From positions 959 through 18,466 of the forward strand of contig DGHP01000017.1 of NCBI GenBank assembly GCA_002392705.1: 17,508 nucleotides of DNA. Reading direction: 5' to 3'. This DNA comes from Lachnospiraceae bacterium UBA3845 (lineage in GTDB: Bacteria; Bacillota; Clostridia; Lachnospirales; Lachnospiraceae). The position numbers were made by a program, and so were the translations under genes. Shown one piece after another: positions 1 to 7,654 of the stretch. How positions within the stretch are numbered: position 1 is the stretch's first letter; each line of letters begins with the position of its first letter. Below the pieces are notes generated by a model. That model made no database searches. It was not told where the DNA came from and saw only the letters and a program-made list of their open reading frames with translations.

Positions 1-16
1 GCCGGGAGGAGGGGCT

Positions 17-661
17 ATGGCGGATTTGGAACTAACAGTTCTTGTGCTGGGAATCATAGAAACAAATACCTATATTCTCGCCAATAAGCAGACAAAGGAA
101 GCACTGCTGATCGATCCGGCCGACGGCGCGGACAGGATTATGGATTTTCTGGCAGAGAAGGACTATCATCCCGCTGCTATCTATCTCACCCACGGGCATG
201 ACGACCATTTCGGGGCTGTCAATGAACTGAAGCGGGAGTTCGGTCTTCTCACTTACATCATGAAGGAGGAAGAGGAATTCGTTCAGTCTGTCAATTTTAA
301 CCTGTCGGGGCTGTTCGGGCATCCGCGGGTGACGGAACCTGAGATGTTTTTTGTGGACGGCCAGAAAGTCCGCGTTCTCGGAACGGAGATGACAGCGATC
401 CTGACGCCGGGACATACCCCGGGAGGCGCCTGCTATTATTTCCCGGAGGAAAAACTCCTTTTCTCCGGCGATACGCTCTTCTGCGAATCCGTAGGGCGCA
501 GTGATTTTCCCGGCGGGAACGGGGAGCAGCTGATCCGCTCCGTCCGGGAAAAGCTGATGCCGCTTCCGGACGATGTGAAGGTTTATCCGGGACACGGGCC
601 GGACACGACGATCGGATATGAACGCAGGCACAATCCTTATGTCAGGGGAAGCGCGATATGA
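17..661 (+). CDS. MBL-fold metallo-hydrolase, glyoxalase II-like
   Basis: This is a 214-residue protein of the metallo-beta-lactamase superfamily, glyoxalase II-like branch (hydrolysis of thioesters such as S-lactoylglutathione; the true substrate here is unknown). The metal-binding set is complete: THGHDDH at residues 58-64 (H59, H61, D62, H64), the GHT histidine H133, the bridging Asp D152 in SGDTLF, and H193 in PGHG. It lacks a signal peptide, so it is cytoplasmic. The length fits the short single-domain YcbL-like class, without the C-terminal glutathione-binding domain of classical GloB. The ATG is preceded by a GGAGGAGGGG Shine-Dalgarno. The stop overlaps the hemZ start (ATGA), which implies translational coupling. 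The family call is secure; the substrate is not. Confidence 0.9.
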   Translation: MADLELTVLVLGIIETNTYILANKQTKEALLIDPADGADRIMDFLAEKDYHPAAIYLTHGHDDHFGAVNELKREFGLLTYIMKEEEEFVQSVNFNLSGLFGHPRVTEPEMFFVDGQKVRVLGTEMTAILTPGHTPGGACYYFPEEKLLFSGDTLFCESVGRSDFPGGNGEQLIRSVREKLMPLPDDVKVYPGHGPDTTIGYERRHNPYVRGSAI

Positions 662-2295
662 ATGCAGTCCGCAGGATCCGGATTTTTCTGGATGAGAGAA
701 GTTTTGAATATGATATTTATACCCTTGTGATCGCCTTCTTCCAGGGAGCCGAGGTTCATGTCTTTGATCCCGGGGATAAGTCTTTTCCGGAAGCTGAGCT
801 GACGCTGGACGTGTCTGCTTCCGGGCAGGATGCCCGCCTGCTGCTGGAGAAGGCCCCGGCGCCGGCAGTTCCCGCTGCACGCCAGGATCAGAGTGTACAC
901 CCTGCTCCGCAGGAGTCCCCGGCGTCGGCAGTTCCGGCCTCGTTCCGGGATCAGAGCGCACATTCTGCTCAGCAGGAGTCCCCGGCACCGGCTGCTTTAG
1001 CGGAAGTGCCGGAAAACGCGGCAGATGCTTTCCGGGAAGAGCGGGTCATTCCCGCATTTTCCGGCCTTGAGAGAAGCGGGCAGAAAAACTGTCTGAAGAG
1101 GGCGCTTTACGAGATGCTCCGTTCCCTGACGGGAAGAGATCTCCCCTGGGGGAATCTGACGGGAATCCGCCCGGTCCGCCTGGCCATGGATTTTCTGAAA
1201 AGAGAGGATGGCGACGGCGGCGCGGCGGCGGAGGATCTGATCCGATCCTATTATGTAAGTGAGCGGAAGGCAGACCTTGCGGTACGGATCGCGCAGAGGG
1301 AAAAAAGGATCCTGGACAGGCTCTGCCCTGAGGAGCATTTCAGCCTCTATGTGGGGATCCCCTTCTGTCCCAGCATCTGCCTCTACTGTTCTTTTTCATC
1401 GAGCCCCCTCGGCATCTGGGAAAAGAAGGTGGATGATTATCTGGATGCCCTCATCCGTGAGATCGAGGCGTCGCGGACCTGTTTTCCGGATAAGAAGCTG
1501 CAGACCGTCTATATCGGCGGCGGGACGCCGACTACCCTGAACCCTTTGCAGATGGACAGACTGCTGAGCGCCCTGGAGGAAAACTTTGCCATGGACGGCA
1601 TCGCCGAGTTTACGGTGGAGGCAGGGAGGCCGGACAGCATCACGCCTGAAAAGCTGGAGGTGCTGAAGCGCCACGCTGTCAGCAGGATTTCAATCAATCC
1701 CCAGACCATGAACCAGAAAACGCTGGACCTGATCGGAAGACGCCACAGCGCGGAGCAGACGGAGGAAGCTTTTGCCCTGGCCAGGAGCATGGGATTTGAC
1801 AATATCAATATGGATATCATCGTCGGCCTTCCAGGGGAAGGACTTGAGGAAGTGCGGCGGACGATGGAACGTCTGATGGAGATGAATCCGGATGACATCA
1901 CGGTGCACGCCCTGGCGCTGAAGCGGGCGGCGCGCCTTTCCCTCCATATGGATGAGTACGAGAAGATCTCCTTCCGGGCGAGTGACGAGATTATGGAATG
2001 CACGGAAAAGGCCTGCGAAGCGCTTTCCATGAGTCCTTATTATCTCTACCGGCAGAAGAATATGGCAGGCAATTTTGAAAATGTCGGCTACGCCAGACCG
2101 GGAAAAGCAGGCCTTTATAATATCTTGATTATGGAAGAAGTTCAGAGTATACTGGCACTTGGAGCGTCCGGATCCACAAAGATCGTTGAGCCGGACGGCA
2201 GAATCTGGCGGATCGAGAACGTGAAGGATATCCGCAGTTACCTTGAGCGCATCGATGAGATGATCGCGCGAAAGGATCCGCTCAGGCGGCAGTGA
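658..2295 (+). CDS. hemZ: HemZ-type radical SAM protein (coproporphyrinogen III dehydrogenase-like)
   Basis: This 545-residue protein belongs to the HemN/HemW/HemZ radical SAM family. The 4Fe-4S cluster motif CPSICLYC gives C237, C241 and C244, followed by the SAM-binding GGGTPT stretch at 287-292. The N-terminal region (1-60) resembles the extra domain of clostridial HemZ. It is annotated by family as an oxygen-independent coproporphyrinogen III dehydrogenase, but many Clostridia with HemZ lack a full heme pathway, so a HemW-like heme-binding or other radical role is possible. Residues 66-114 are a Pro/Ala/Ser-rich linker made of a 21-residue tandem repeat, which is unusual for this family. 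The ATG overlaps the upstream stop codon and has AGGGGAA upstream. No terminator is evident before aspS, so read-through is likely. Confidence 0.9.
   Translation: MNAVRRIRIFLDERSFEYDIYTLVIAFFQGAEVHVFDPGDKSFPEAELTLDVSASGQDARLLLEKAPAPAVPAARQDQSVHPAPQESPASAVPASFRDQSAHSAQQESPAPAALAEVPENAADAFREERVIPAFSGLERSGQKNCLKRALYEMLRSLTGRDLPWGNLTGIRPVRLAMDFLKREDGDGGAAAEDLIRSYYVSERKADLAVRIAQREKRILDRLCPEEHFSLYVGIPFCPSICLYCSFSSSPLGIWEKKVDDYLDALIREIEASRTCFPDKKLQTVYIGGGTPTTLNPLQMDRLLSALEENFAMDGIAEFTVEAGRPDSITPEKLEVLKRHAVSRISINPQTMNQKTLDLIGRRHSAEQTEEAFALARSMGFDNINMDIIVGLPGEGLEEVRRTMERLMEMNPDDITVHALALKRAARLSLHMDEYEKISFRASDEIMECTEKACEALSMSPYYLYRQKNMAGNFENVGYARPGKAGLYNILIMEEVQSILALGASGSTKIVEPDGRIWRIENVKDIRSYLERIDEMIARKDPLRRQ
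853..999 (+). repeat. 63-bp in-frame tandem repeat inside hemZ
   Basis: The string CCCCGGC recurs at 854, 917 and 980, exactly 63 bases apart, with similar sequence between. There are about 2.3 copies. In protein it is a 21-residue unit of the form PAxAVPA...DQSxHxAxQE (residues 66-86, 87-107, then partial to about 114). The period is a multiple of three, so copy-number change would keep the reading frame. It sits in the linker between the N-terminal domain and the radical SAM core. Confidence 0.85.
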
Positions 2296-2400
2296 GCCGG
2301 AGAAAACGCCGAAACGGCAGTGCAGAGCTGAATCTTTGCGGCGGATAAACGGCAGATCGCGGAAAAGAAAGAAAAACAGGGATAAGGAGCATTTACAGAT

Positions 2401-4197
2401 ATGGCAGAATCTATGCAGGGCCTCAGGCGCACCCACAGATGCGCGGAGGTAACGGAAGCGCAGATCGGCAGCGAAGTGACGCTGATGGGCTGGACACAGA
2501 AGAGAAGAAATCTGGGAAGTCTGATTTTCGTGGACCTCAGGGACCGTTCCGGCATCATGCAGGTAGTCTTTGATGAAAATGATATCGGTGCCGAGGGTTT
2601 CGCGAAAGCCGGGACGATCCGCAGCGAATATGTCCTTGCGGTAGTCGGCAGGGTTGAAAGAAGAGGCGGCGCGATCAACGAGAAACTGAAGACCGGCACG
2701 ATGGAGCTGCGCGCGACCTCGCTGCGCATCCTCTCCGAGTCGGAGACTCCGCCTTTCCCGATCGAGGAGAACAGCCAGACAAAAGAGGAGCTGCGCCTGA
2801 AGAACCGGACACTGGACCTGCGCAGACCTGATATACAGAGGAATCTGATGGTGAAGAGCCAGGTCGCGAGACTGGCCCGCGATTTCATGGCAGATGAGGG
2901 CTTTCTGGAGATCGAGACGCCCATGCTCGGCAAGAGCACACCGGAAGGAGCCCGCGATTATCTGGTCCCGAGCCGCATCTATCAGGGATCTTTCTTCGCA
3001 CTGCCCCAGTCCCCTCAGCTCTACAAGCAGCTGCTGATGGTGGCAGGTTATGACCGTTATTTCCAGCTGGCCAGATGTTTCCGCGATGAGGACCTGCGTG
3101 CGGACCGGCAGCCGGAATTCACCCAGATGGACATGGAGCTGTCCTTTGTGGATATTGATGACGTGATTGACGTGAACGAGCGTCTGCTGAAGCATCTCTG
3201 GAAGGAAGTTCTCGGAATCGACCTGCAGATCCCCTTCCCGAGGATGAAGTGGATCGACGCCATGAACCGTTTCGGCTCCGACAAGCCGGATCTGCGCTTC
3301 GGGATGGAGCTGGTTGATATCAGCGAACTTGTGAAGGACTGCGGATTCAGCGTCTTTGCGGACTGCGTTAAAAACGGAGGCTCTGTGCGCGGCATCAATG
3401 TCCGCGGCCAGGCATCCATGCCCCGCAAGAAGATCGATGCCCTGACGGATTTCGTCAAGGGCTACGGAATGAAGGGACTGGCTTATATCCAGCTTAAAGA
3501 GGATGGAACAAAGTGCTCCTTCAGCAAGTTTATGAAAGAAGAGGAGATCAGCGCCATCGTGCAGGCGATGGACGGACAGCCGGGCGACCTTATCCTGATC
3601 GGCGCTGATCAGTTTAAGCTTGTCTGCCAGACGATGGGCGCGCTGCGCTGCGATCTGGCCAGGAAGCTGGACCTGATCGATCCGGAGAAGTTTGAGTTCC
3701 TCTGGGTAGTGGAGTTCCCGCAGTTTGAGTGGAGTGATGAGGAGAACCGTTTCATGGCCATGCATCATCCCTTCACCATGCCGATGGAGGAGGATCTGAA
3801 GTATCTGGATCCGAAGGAAGATCTGGGCAGGATCCGCGCGAAGGCCTATGACATCGTCCTGAACGGTGTGGAGATCGGCGGAGGTTCCGTCCGTATTCAT
3901 CAGTCGGATATCCAGGAGAAGATGTTCGAATGCCTTGGCTTTACAAAAGAACAGGCACAGGAGCAGTTCAGCTTCCTGCTGAATGCTTTCCGCTACGGAG
4001 TGCCGCCTCATGCGGGACTGGCCTACGGCCTTGACAGAGTGGTCATGATGATGCTCGGACTGGATTCCATCCGCGACGTGATCGCTTTCCCGAAGGTAAA
4101 GGACTCTTCCGACATGATGACGCAGGCTCCGGCGCCGGTTGAGGAAAAGCAGCTGAAAGAGCTTGGAATCGAGATCAGCACTGCTTCGAAAGAATGA
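2401..4197 (+). CDS. aspS: Aspartyl-tRNA synthetase, bacterial type
   Basis: AspRS charges tRNA-Asp with aspartate in the cytoplasm. The 598-residue length is normal for the bacterial type. An N-terminal OB anticodon-binding domain (about 1-115, with GWTQKRRNLGSLIF) is followed by the class II catalytic core. Motif 2 is FRDEDLRADRQPEF from F227, and motif 3 is GLDR at 543-546; a GAD-type insertion lies between them. L38 in RRNLGS occupies the position that is Leu in the discriminating E. coli enzyme and His in the non-discriminating Pseudomonas enzyme. This suggests, by inference, a discriminating AspRS and a separate route to Asn-tRNA. Start: ATG at 2401 with AAGGAG at 2384-2389. It is 105 bases downstream of hemZ and is followed by a strong hairpin. 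Confidence 0.97.
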   Translation: MAESMQGLRRTHRCAEVTEAQIGSEVTLMGWTQKRRNLGSLIFVDLRDRSGIMQVVFDENDIGAEGFAKAGTIRSEYVLAVVGRVERRGGAINEKLKTGTMELRATSLRILSESETPPFPIEENSQTKEELRLKNRTLDLRRPDIQRNLMVKSQVARLARDFMADEGFLEIETPMLGKSTPEGARDYLVPSRIYQGSFFALPQSPQLYKQLLMVAGYDRYFQLARCFRDEDLRADRQPEFTQMDMELSFVDIDDVIDVNERLLKHLWKEVLGIDLQIPFPRMKWIDAMNRFGSDKPDLRFGMELVDISELVKDCGFSVFADCVKNGGSVRGINVRGQASMPRKKIDALTDFVKGYGMKGLAYIQLKEDGTKCSFSKFMKEEEISAIVQAMDGQPGDLILIGADQFKLVCQTMGALRCDLARKLDLIDPEKFEFLWVVEFPQFEWSDEENRFMAMHHPFTMPMEEDLKYLDPKEDLGRIRAKAYDIVLNGVEIGGGSVRIHQSDIQEKMFECLGFTKEQAQEQFSFLLNAFRYGVPPHAGLAYGLDRVVMMMLGLDSIRDVIAFPKVKDSSDMMTQAPAPVEEKQLKELGIEISTASKE

Positions 4198-4203
4198 CAC
4201 AGA

Positions 4204-4229
4204 ATACCCCCGGACTTGTCCGGGGGTAT
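4204..4229 (+). terminator. Hairpin terminator after aspS, possibly bidirectional
   Basis: A perfect 12-base inverted repeat, ATACCCCCGGAC / GTCCGGGGGTAT, is separated by TT. It begins 7 bases after the aspS stop, between convergent genes. The downstream U-tract on the plus strand is poor (CTTGAG), so intrinsic termination may be weak or the hairpin may mainly protect the 3' end. On the minus strand it is followed by TCTGTGTCATTCTTTC, which is only slightly better. Confidence 0.75.
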
Positions 4230-4267
4230 CTTGAGCGAAATCAATTCCGCCTTGGCAAAATTGTGCC

Positions 4268-4312
4268 CGAGCGCACGGCAGCTTTAGCTGCCAAACTTCA
4301 TCTGCGCGCTCG
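4268..4312. other. Nested inverted repeats between convergent genes
   Basis: GGCAGC (4277-4282), TTTA, GCTGCC (4287-4292) form a perfect 6-bp stem-loop. It lies inside a second pair, CGAGCGC (4268-4274) and GCGCTCG (4306-4312). They lie downstream of the minus-strand gene ending at 4401 and could be part of its 3' end. On the minus strand a short GTGC/GCAC stem follows, then AATTTTG, a weak terminator candidate. Confidence 0.4.
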
Positions 4313-4400
4313 CGGCATCCGCCGGAGGCTTCAAACTTCACCGCAGTCCGAAGAGGTAAGATCAAAGAGTCCAGCGGCGGATTCCGGTTCTGCTGAGCGT

Positions 4401-5525
4401 TCAGAAAGCTTCCGATGCCTCACTGATATTACCGAGCAGGGCATCCGTAAATCCTGTTATATCTGTGACCTGCCAGCTGCTGCCGTCGTTGGTCAGACGG
4501 ATCCTGACCGGATAGTCCGCGCTGCGGGCATCCATTCTGAAAGCATCTGTCAGGCAGAGGGCGGCTGCTTCCGTCATGGCGGCTGAATCGTCGGTCAGGG
4601 ACTGTACAGTCCCTGCGTATTCGATCAGACGATTCCGGAAAGAATCAAGGACCGCCGCCATATCGATGCTCGTCACGGTAACCTGCGCGACCGCTTCCGA
4701 TCCGTTTTCATCGATCTGTCCGATCTCATAATGGTAGAATTCTGAGATCAGGTTAAGGTAAAGTCTGTCGATCTCGGAAGATGATCGGGCGTAGGTGGAG
4801 AAAAAGTCCTCTGCATCAAGGTAGGAGGCCCATTCTTCCTCTGTCATGGAGGAGAACTGATCCAGCCAGATGGCAAGAACCTCACCGGCTGAAAGCAGAT
4901 ACGGATCCTGCAGGTATTCTCTCAGGAAACCTGTGAGAAGACTGCGGAGGCTGCTGTCGGGGCTGACCGACCAGTGCCGGTCTGTTTCTACCGCAAAGAC
5001 ACTGCCTTCGTAGCTTACAAGCTCGTATTCATTCCTGCTGAGCAGCCCGTTCACCAGAGAGAGGTTCTGCAGAGGGCTGTCTGTTCTCTCTGCGGACGCC
5101 GGAGCGGTTTTCTCACTGCCCGGCGAACCATGACCGTCTGAAAGACTGCTCCGGAGCATCTCACTGCGCATATCGCGTGCCAGAGCCCGGGTATCGATGT
5201 TTTTGAAACGGACCTTTATCTCCGCGGTTTTGCCTTGTCCGCTGCAGGACAGGATCTTATAATCAAAGTGTGCGAATAATTTCTGAAGCGCCTCTGCCTG
5301 CTCCGGATCGGTTCCCATGGGATCATCTGCGCTGATCAGCATGCTGACTGCATCCGGATCAAATCTCCGGATCTGGTCCAGCGTCCTTCTCACTGCCCGC
5401 ACCGGGGCTCTGTGCCGGCGGACATTGGTAATTACAGCGGCTGAAAATAACAGAATCAGGACGGGGAGCAGGATCCAGACCAGTTTTCTGACGGACAGGC
5501 GGGCGGTTGGGGATATTCTGCTCAT
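4401..5525 (-). CDS. Unrecognised membrane-anchored protein with two similar extracytoplasmic domains
   Basis: I do not recognise a named family for this 374-residue protein. A basic N terminus and one hydrophobic segment (about 15-34) predict a signal anchor with the rest outside the membrane; there is no lipobox. The exported part looks internally duplicated. The segment at 85-124 (FDYKI...AEIKVRFKNID...MRSEML) resembles 263-301 (YHYEI...AVAQVTVTSID...FRNRLI), and HWSVSPDSSLRSLL at 184-197 resembles SWQVTDITGFTDALL at 350-364. The helix-then-beta layout is reminiscent of DUF4878/NTF2-like lipoprotein domains, but that is a guess. Residues 128-150 are a Ser/Gly/Pro linker. Start: ATG with AAGGAAGG just upstream and a near-consensus promoter. 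It is divergent from the exporter operon, so a shared role is possible but unproven. Confidence 0.75.
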   Translation of the reverse strand: MSRISPTARLSVRKLVWILLPVLILLFSAAVITNVRRHRAPVRAVRRTLDQIRRFDPDAVSMLISADDPMGTDPEQAEALQKLFAHFDYKILSCSGQGKTAEIKVRFKNIDTRALARDMRSEMLRSSLSDGHGSPGSEKTAPASAERTDSPLQNLSLVNGLLSRNEYELVSYEGSVFAVETDRHWSVSPDSSLRSLLTGFLREYLQDPYLLSAGEVLAIWLDQFSSMTEEEWASYLDAEDFFSTYARSSSEIDRLYLNLISEFYHYEIGQIDENGSEAVAQVTVTSIDMAAVLDSFRNRLIEYAGTVQSLTDDSAAMTEAAALCLTDAFRMDARSADYPVRIRLTNDGSSWQVTDITGFTDALLGNISEASEAF

Positions 5526-5548
5526 GATTTTTCCTTCCTTTTCAGATC

Positions 5549-5577
5549 ATTTTAAGAGAAGCGGAACAGAAAGTCAA
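5549..5577 (-). promoter_or_regulatory. SigA-type promoter for the divergent membrane protein gene
   Basis: On the minus strand, -35 TTGACT (5572-5577) and -10 TAAAAT (5549-5554) are separated by exactly 17 bases; each box differs from consensus by one base. Transcription would start near 5542, giving a short leader that contains the AAGGAAGG ribosome binding site. Confidence 0.8.
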
Positions 5578-5642
5578 TATCGACTGTTATAGATATGAGG
5601 GATGTCTGCGGAATTCGGCCTGGAAGGCGGAATGGATCCCTG

Positions 5643-5682
5643 TTCTAAGGGAAATACGAATTAATCAGTGTTTCCCTAAGAA
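5643..5682. promoter_or_regulatory. Spaced palindrome, candidate operator
   Basis: TTCTAAGGGAAA (5643-5654) and TTTCCCTAAGAA (5671-5682) are inverted copies matching at 11 of 12 positions, separated by 16 bases. The element lies between the two divergent transcription units, just upstream of the putative exporter promoter. A dimeric regulator or a pair of dimers could bind it. No adjacent regulator gene is present. Confidence 0.5.
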
Positions 5683-5709
5683 AAAATTCATTACTTTGAC
5701 ACAATAAGG

Positions 5710-5718
5710 TGGTAATAT
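5710..5718 (+). promoter_or_regulatory. Possible extended -10 promoter of the exporter operon
   Basis: TGG-TAATAT fits an extended -10 (TGn followed by a 4/6 match to TATAAT). The -35 at normal spacing (TTACTT, 5691-5696) is poor. A perfect TTGACA (5696-5701) is too close. It is the best plus-strand candidate upstream of 5936, but weak. Confidence 0.35.
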
Positions 5719-5726
5719 ACGGCATT

Positions 5727-5767
5727 GGAAACCGGGCTGGGTGAAGAAAGCGCGGTTTCCGGTTTTT
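5727..5767 (+). terminator. Terminator-like hairpin in the exporter leader (possible attenuator)
   Basis: GGAAACCG (5727-5734) pairs with CGGTTTCC (5753-5760); inside, after a G/G mismatch, GCT (5736-5738) pairs with AGC (5749-5751). The stem is followed by GG and a T5 run (5763-5767). If transcription starts near 5725, this would terminate or attenuate almost at once, before the exporter genes. Confidence 0.55.
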
Positions 5768-5793
5768 CATCCGCTGATCTTTTGGGGAGAAGC

Positions 5794-5915
5794 CGATTCA
5801 TTGTTTTTAAGCTGCTGATCTTTCCGGTCAGCATTTCCAGACCATAATACGCCCGATTCCGGCTGTATAAGCGAAGGCGGCGTTCCGCGCCTGCTGCGCG
5901 GGAAGCCGTGAATCG
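5794..5915 (+). ncRNA. Candidate structured 5' leader of the exporter operon
   Basis: A closing pair CGATTCA (5794-5800) / TGAATCG (5909-5915) encloses at least two hairpins: TGCTGA / TCAGCA (5813-5818 / 5828-5833) and TTCCGCGC / GCGCGGGAA (5883-5890 / 5896-5904, one bulge). It ends 8 bases before the AAGAGG ribosome binding site. I cannot match it to a named riboswitch class, and it may be chance structure. Confidence 0.3.
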
Positions 5916-5935
5916 TACATGACAAGAGGTTTTCT

Positions 5936-7648
5936 ATGAAAAAAGCCATTATTTTTATCATCCTGCTCGCTGCCCTGTGCGCAGGGGGATATTATTGTTA
6001 CGAGGAGGGGCTGATTGACCGGTGGTTTCCGGGCTTTCTGGAGAAGGTGATTCCCGGCTATGAGCCGAAGGAGCCTGCCGGACGCGTATCCTCTGATGCC
6101 GAGAATGCAGTCTTTCTGGACAGCGTGAGCATTCTCTGCGGGCTGGGGAGCGGCAGCGGTGAGATCCTGCGCTTCTCCGGCGAAGTGGAACCTCAGGAGA
6201 CGGTTTCCTATGACCTGGACGGAAACCGGACAGTCGGCGAGTGCTTTGTGAAGGAAGGCGATCATGTTTCCGACGGACAGGAACTCTTTATCTATGATAC
6301 GGCGGAAGATGAACAGGACCTGGCCCAGGCGGAGATCGATCTGGAACGTCTTCAGAACAGCCATGATACTTCAGAGGCGGAGATCGTGGAACTGACAAAG
6401 CAGTATGAGTCGGAGAAGACCCCAGAGAATGAGCTGGAGCTTCTGACTGCGAAGAACGACCTTAAACAGAACGCCCTTGACCAGGAAGCCAAGCAGAAGG
6501 AGATCGACAGGCTGAAGAAAGCGATCGAGAATTCCTCAGTGTACTGTGAGGTGGATGGCGTCGTCCAGTCCATCAATGATGACGGATCAGACTCGGGCAG
6601 CGGCTCCTACGCTTACGGGGGCTCCTCCTCGGATTCAGCCTATATCAAGATCCTGAAGACGGGCACCTACCGGATTAAGGCAAGCGCGAACGAGCAGAAT
6701 ATCAACCTGATCCGTCCGGGCATGTCCATGCTTGTTTTTTCCAGGACCGACAGTTCCCTGATCTGGCACGGAGAACTCTCCGAGATCGACACGGACAAAG
6801 GCGGGGAAGAGGATCAGTCCCCCTTCGGCAGTTCGTCCTCCGGATCCAGCAACTATGCTTTCTATGTGGAACTGGAATCTTCGGACGGCCTGATGCTCGG
6901 GCAGCACGTTTATCTTGAGGAGGATATGGGGCAGGAATATGCCCATGACGGTATCTGGCTGAACGATTATTATTTCGTGACTGATCCGGACGGCGGCACA
7001 TATGTGTGGGCGGCGAACAGCAGGAACCTTCTGGAAAAACGAAAGGTGGAACTGGGGGAGGAGGATCAGGAGCTTCATCTGCATGAGGTTGTGAGCGGCC
7101 TGAATGAGGATGATTTTATCTGTGAACCTCAGGAACGGCTGGAGGAAGGTCTTCCCGTGAATTACAATGAACGGGGGACCGGCTCGGCTGAGAACGCTTC
7201 CGGCATGCCCGGTGAAGACGGCGGCATGGATCTGAGCGGTTCCGTCAGTTTTGGCACAGATGATCCGTCTGATGAAGAAGGTTTATTCGACGCGGAAGAC
7301 TTCTTCAGCGGCGACGGCCTGATTGACGGAGAAGATCATTTTTATGATGATGACGGATTTTTCGACGGGGACCTGATCTTAGAGGAGGAGACAGAGCCGG
7401 GAGGCACGCCGTTTGTGAGCGACGCCGGAATGCCGTCCTATGAAGGGGACCTTCTGCTTTCTCCGGACAGCAGCGGTCTGCCTCTGGGAAACCAGGGACT
7501 TGTGTTTGCGGACGGTTCTTCAGGATCAGCTGAAGGTCTCTCCGCCGGCAGCACGGAAGAAGAGGAACAGGTGGAATCCACCCCGCTTACGGACTTTGTA
7601 TCTGAGGCAGGCCGGAAGGCTTCTGCGCTTATCGATCTGGAGGGATAG
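5936..7648 (+). CDS. HlyD-like membrane fusion (adaptor) protein 1 of an ABC exporter
   Basis: This 570-residue protein has one N-terminal membrane segment (about 4-20); AALC is not a good lipobox. The MFP layout follows: first lipoyl-like half 85-121 (VKEGDHVSDGQELFIYD), coiled coil about 122-200, second lipoyl half from YCEVDGVVQS (203-212) with a Ser/Gly-rich insertion (217-233), beta-barrel with TYRIKASANEQNINLIRPGM (244-263), and a membrane-proximal domain to about 408. A low-complexity Asp/Glu/Gly/Ser/Phe-rich tail of about 160 residues (410-570) follows, which is abnormal for the family. In a monoderm it would link the permease to the cell wall or the outside. RBS AAGAGG at 5924-5929. 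It opens the exporter operon, and its stop lies 6 bases from the ATPase start. Confidence 0.85.
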   Translation: MKKAIIFIILLAALCAGGYYCYEEGLIDRWFPGFLEKVIPGYEPKEPAGRVSSDAENAVFLDSVSILCGLGSGSGEILRFSGEVEPQETVSYDLDGNRTVGECFVKEGDHVSDGQELFIYDTAEDEQDLAQAEIDLERLQNSHDTSEAEIVELTKQYESEKTPENELELLTAKNDLKQNALDQEAKQKEIDRLKKAIENSSVYCEVDGVVQSINDDGSDSGSGSYAYGGSSSDSAYIKILKTGTYRIKASANEQNINLIRPGMSMLVFSRTDSSLIWHGELSEIDTDKGGEEDQSPFGSSSSGSSNYAFYVELESSDGLMLGQHVYLEEDMGQEYAHDGIWLNDYYFVTDPDGGTYVWAANSRNLLEKRKVELGEEDQELHLHEVVSGLNEDDFICEPQERLEEGLPVNYNERGTGSAENASGMPGEDGGMDLSGSVSFGTDDPSDEEGLFDAEDFFSGDGLIDGEDHFYDDDGFFDGDLILEEETEPGGTPFVSDAGMPSYEGDLLLSPDSSGLPLGNQGLVFADGSSGSAEGLSAGSTEEEEQVESTPLTDFVSEAGRKASALIDLEG

Positions 7649-7654
7649 TCAGCT

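Larger units (their letters stand above)
5526..5935. other. Divergent intergenic region, 410 bases
   Basis: I see no credible gene here. From left to right it holds the ribosome binding site and promoter of the minus-strand gene (5531-5577), a spaced palindrome (5643-5682), a TTGACA (5696-5701) and an extended -10 TGGTAATAT (5710-5718), a terminator-like hairpin (5727-5767), and a structured stretch (5794-5915) ending in the adaptor 1 ribosome binding site AAGAGG (5924-5929). The TTGACA lies only 11 bases from TAATAT, so the plus-strand promoter is not cleanly defined. Confidence 0.6.

Noticed and set aside
32..988. Minus-strand frame with proline/glutamate repeats
   Set aside because: It is the antisense shadow of the metallo-hydrolase and of the hemZ tandem repeat. 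It has no independent support.
1690..4365. Very long minus-strand open frame (891 codons) opposite hemZ and aspS
   Set aside because: The two plus-strand genes have full motifs and ribosome binding sites. The opposite frame is rich in His, Arg, Leu and Gln without domains, a typical shadow of biased codon use.
4194..4586. Plus-strand frame after aspS
   Set aside because: It overlaps the terminator hairpin and the 3' end of the minus-strand gene, and its sequence resembles no protein family.
5696..5718. TTGACA paired with TAATAT as a standard promoter
   Set aside because: The spacer is only 11 bases. A standard SigA promoter needs about 17, so only an extended -10 reading was kept, at low confidence.
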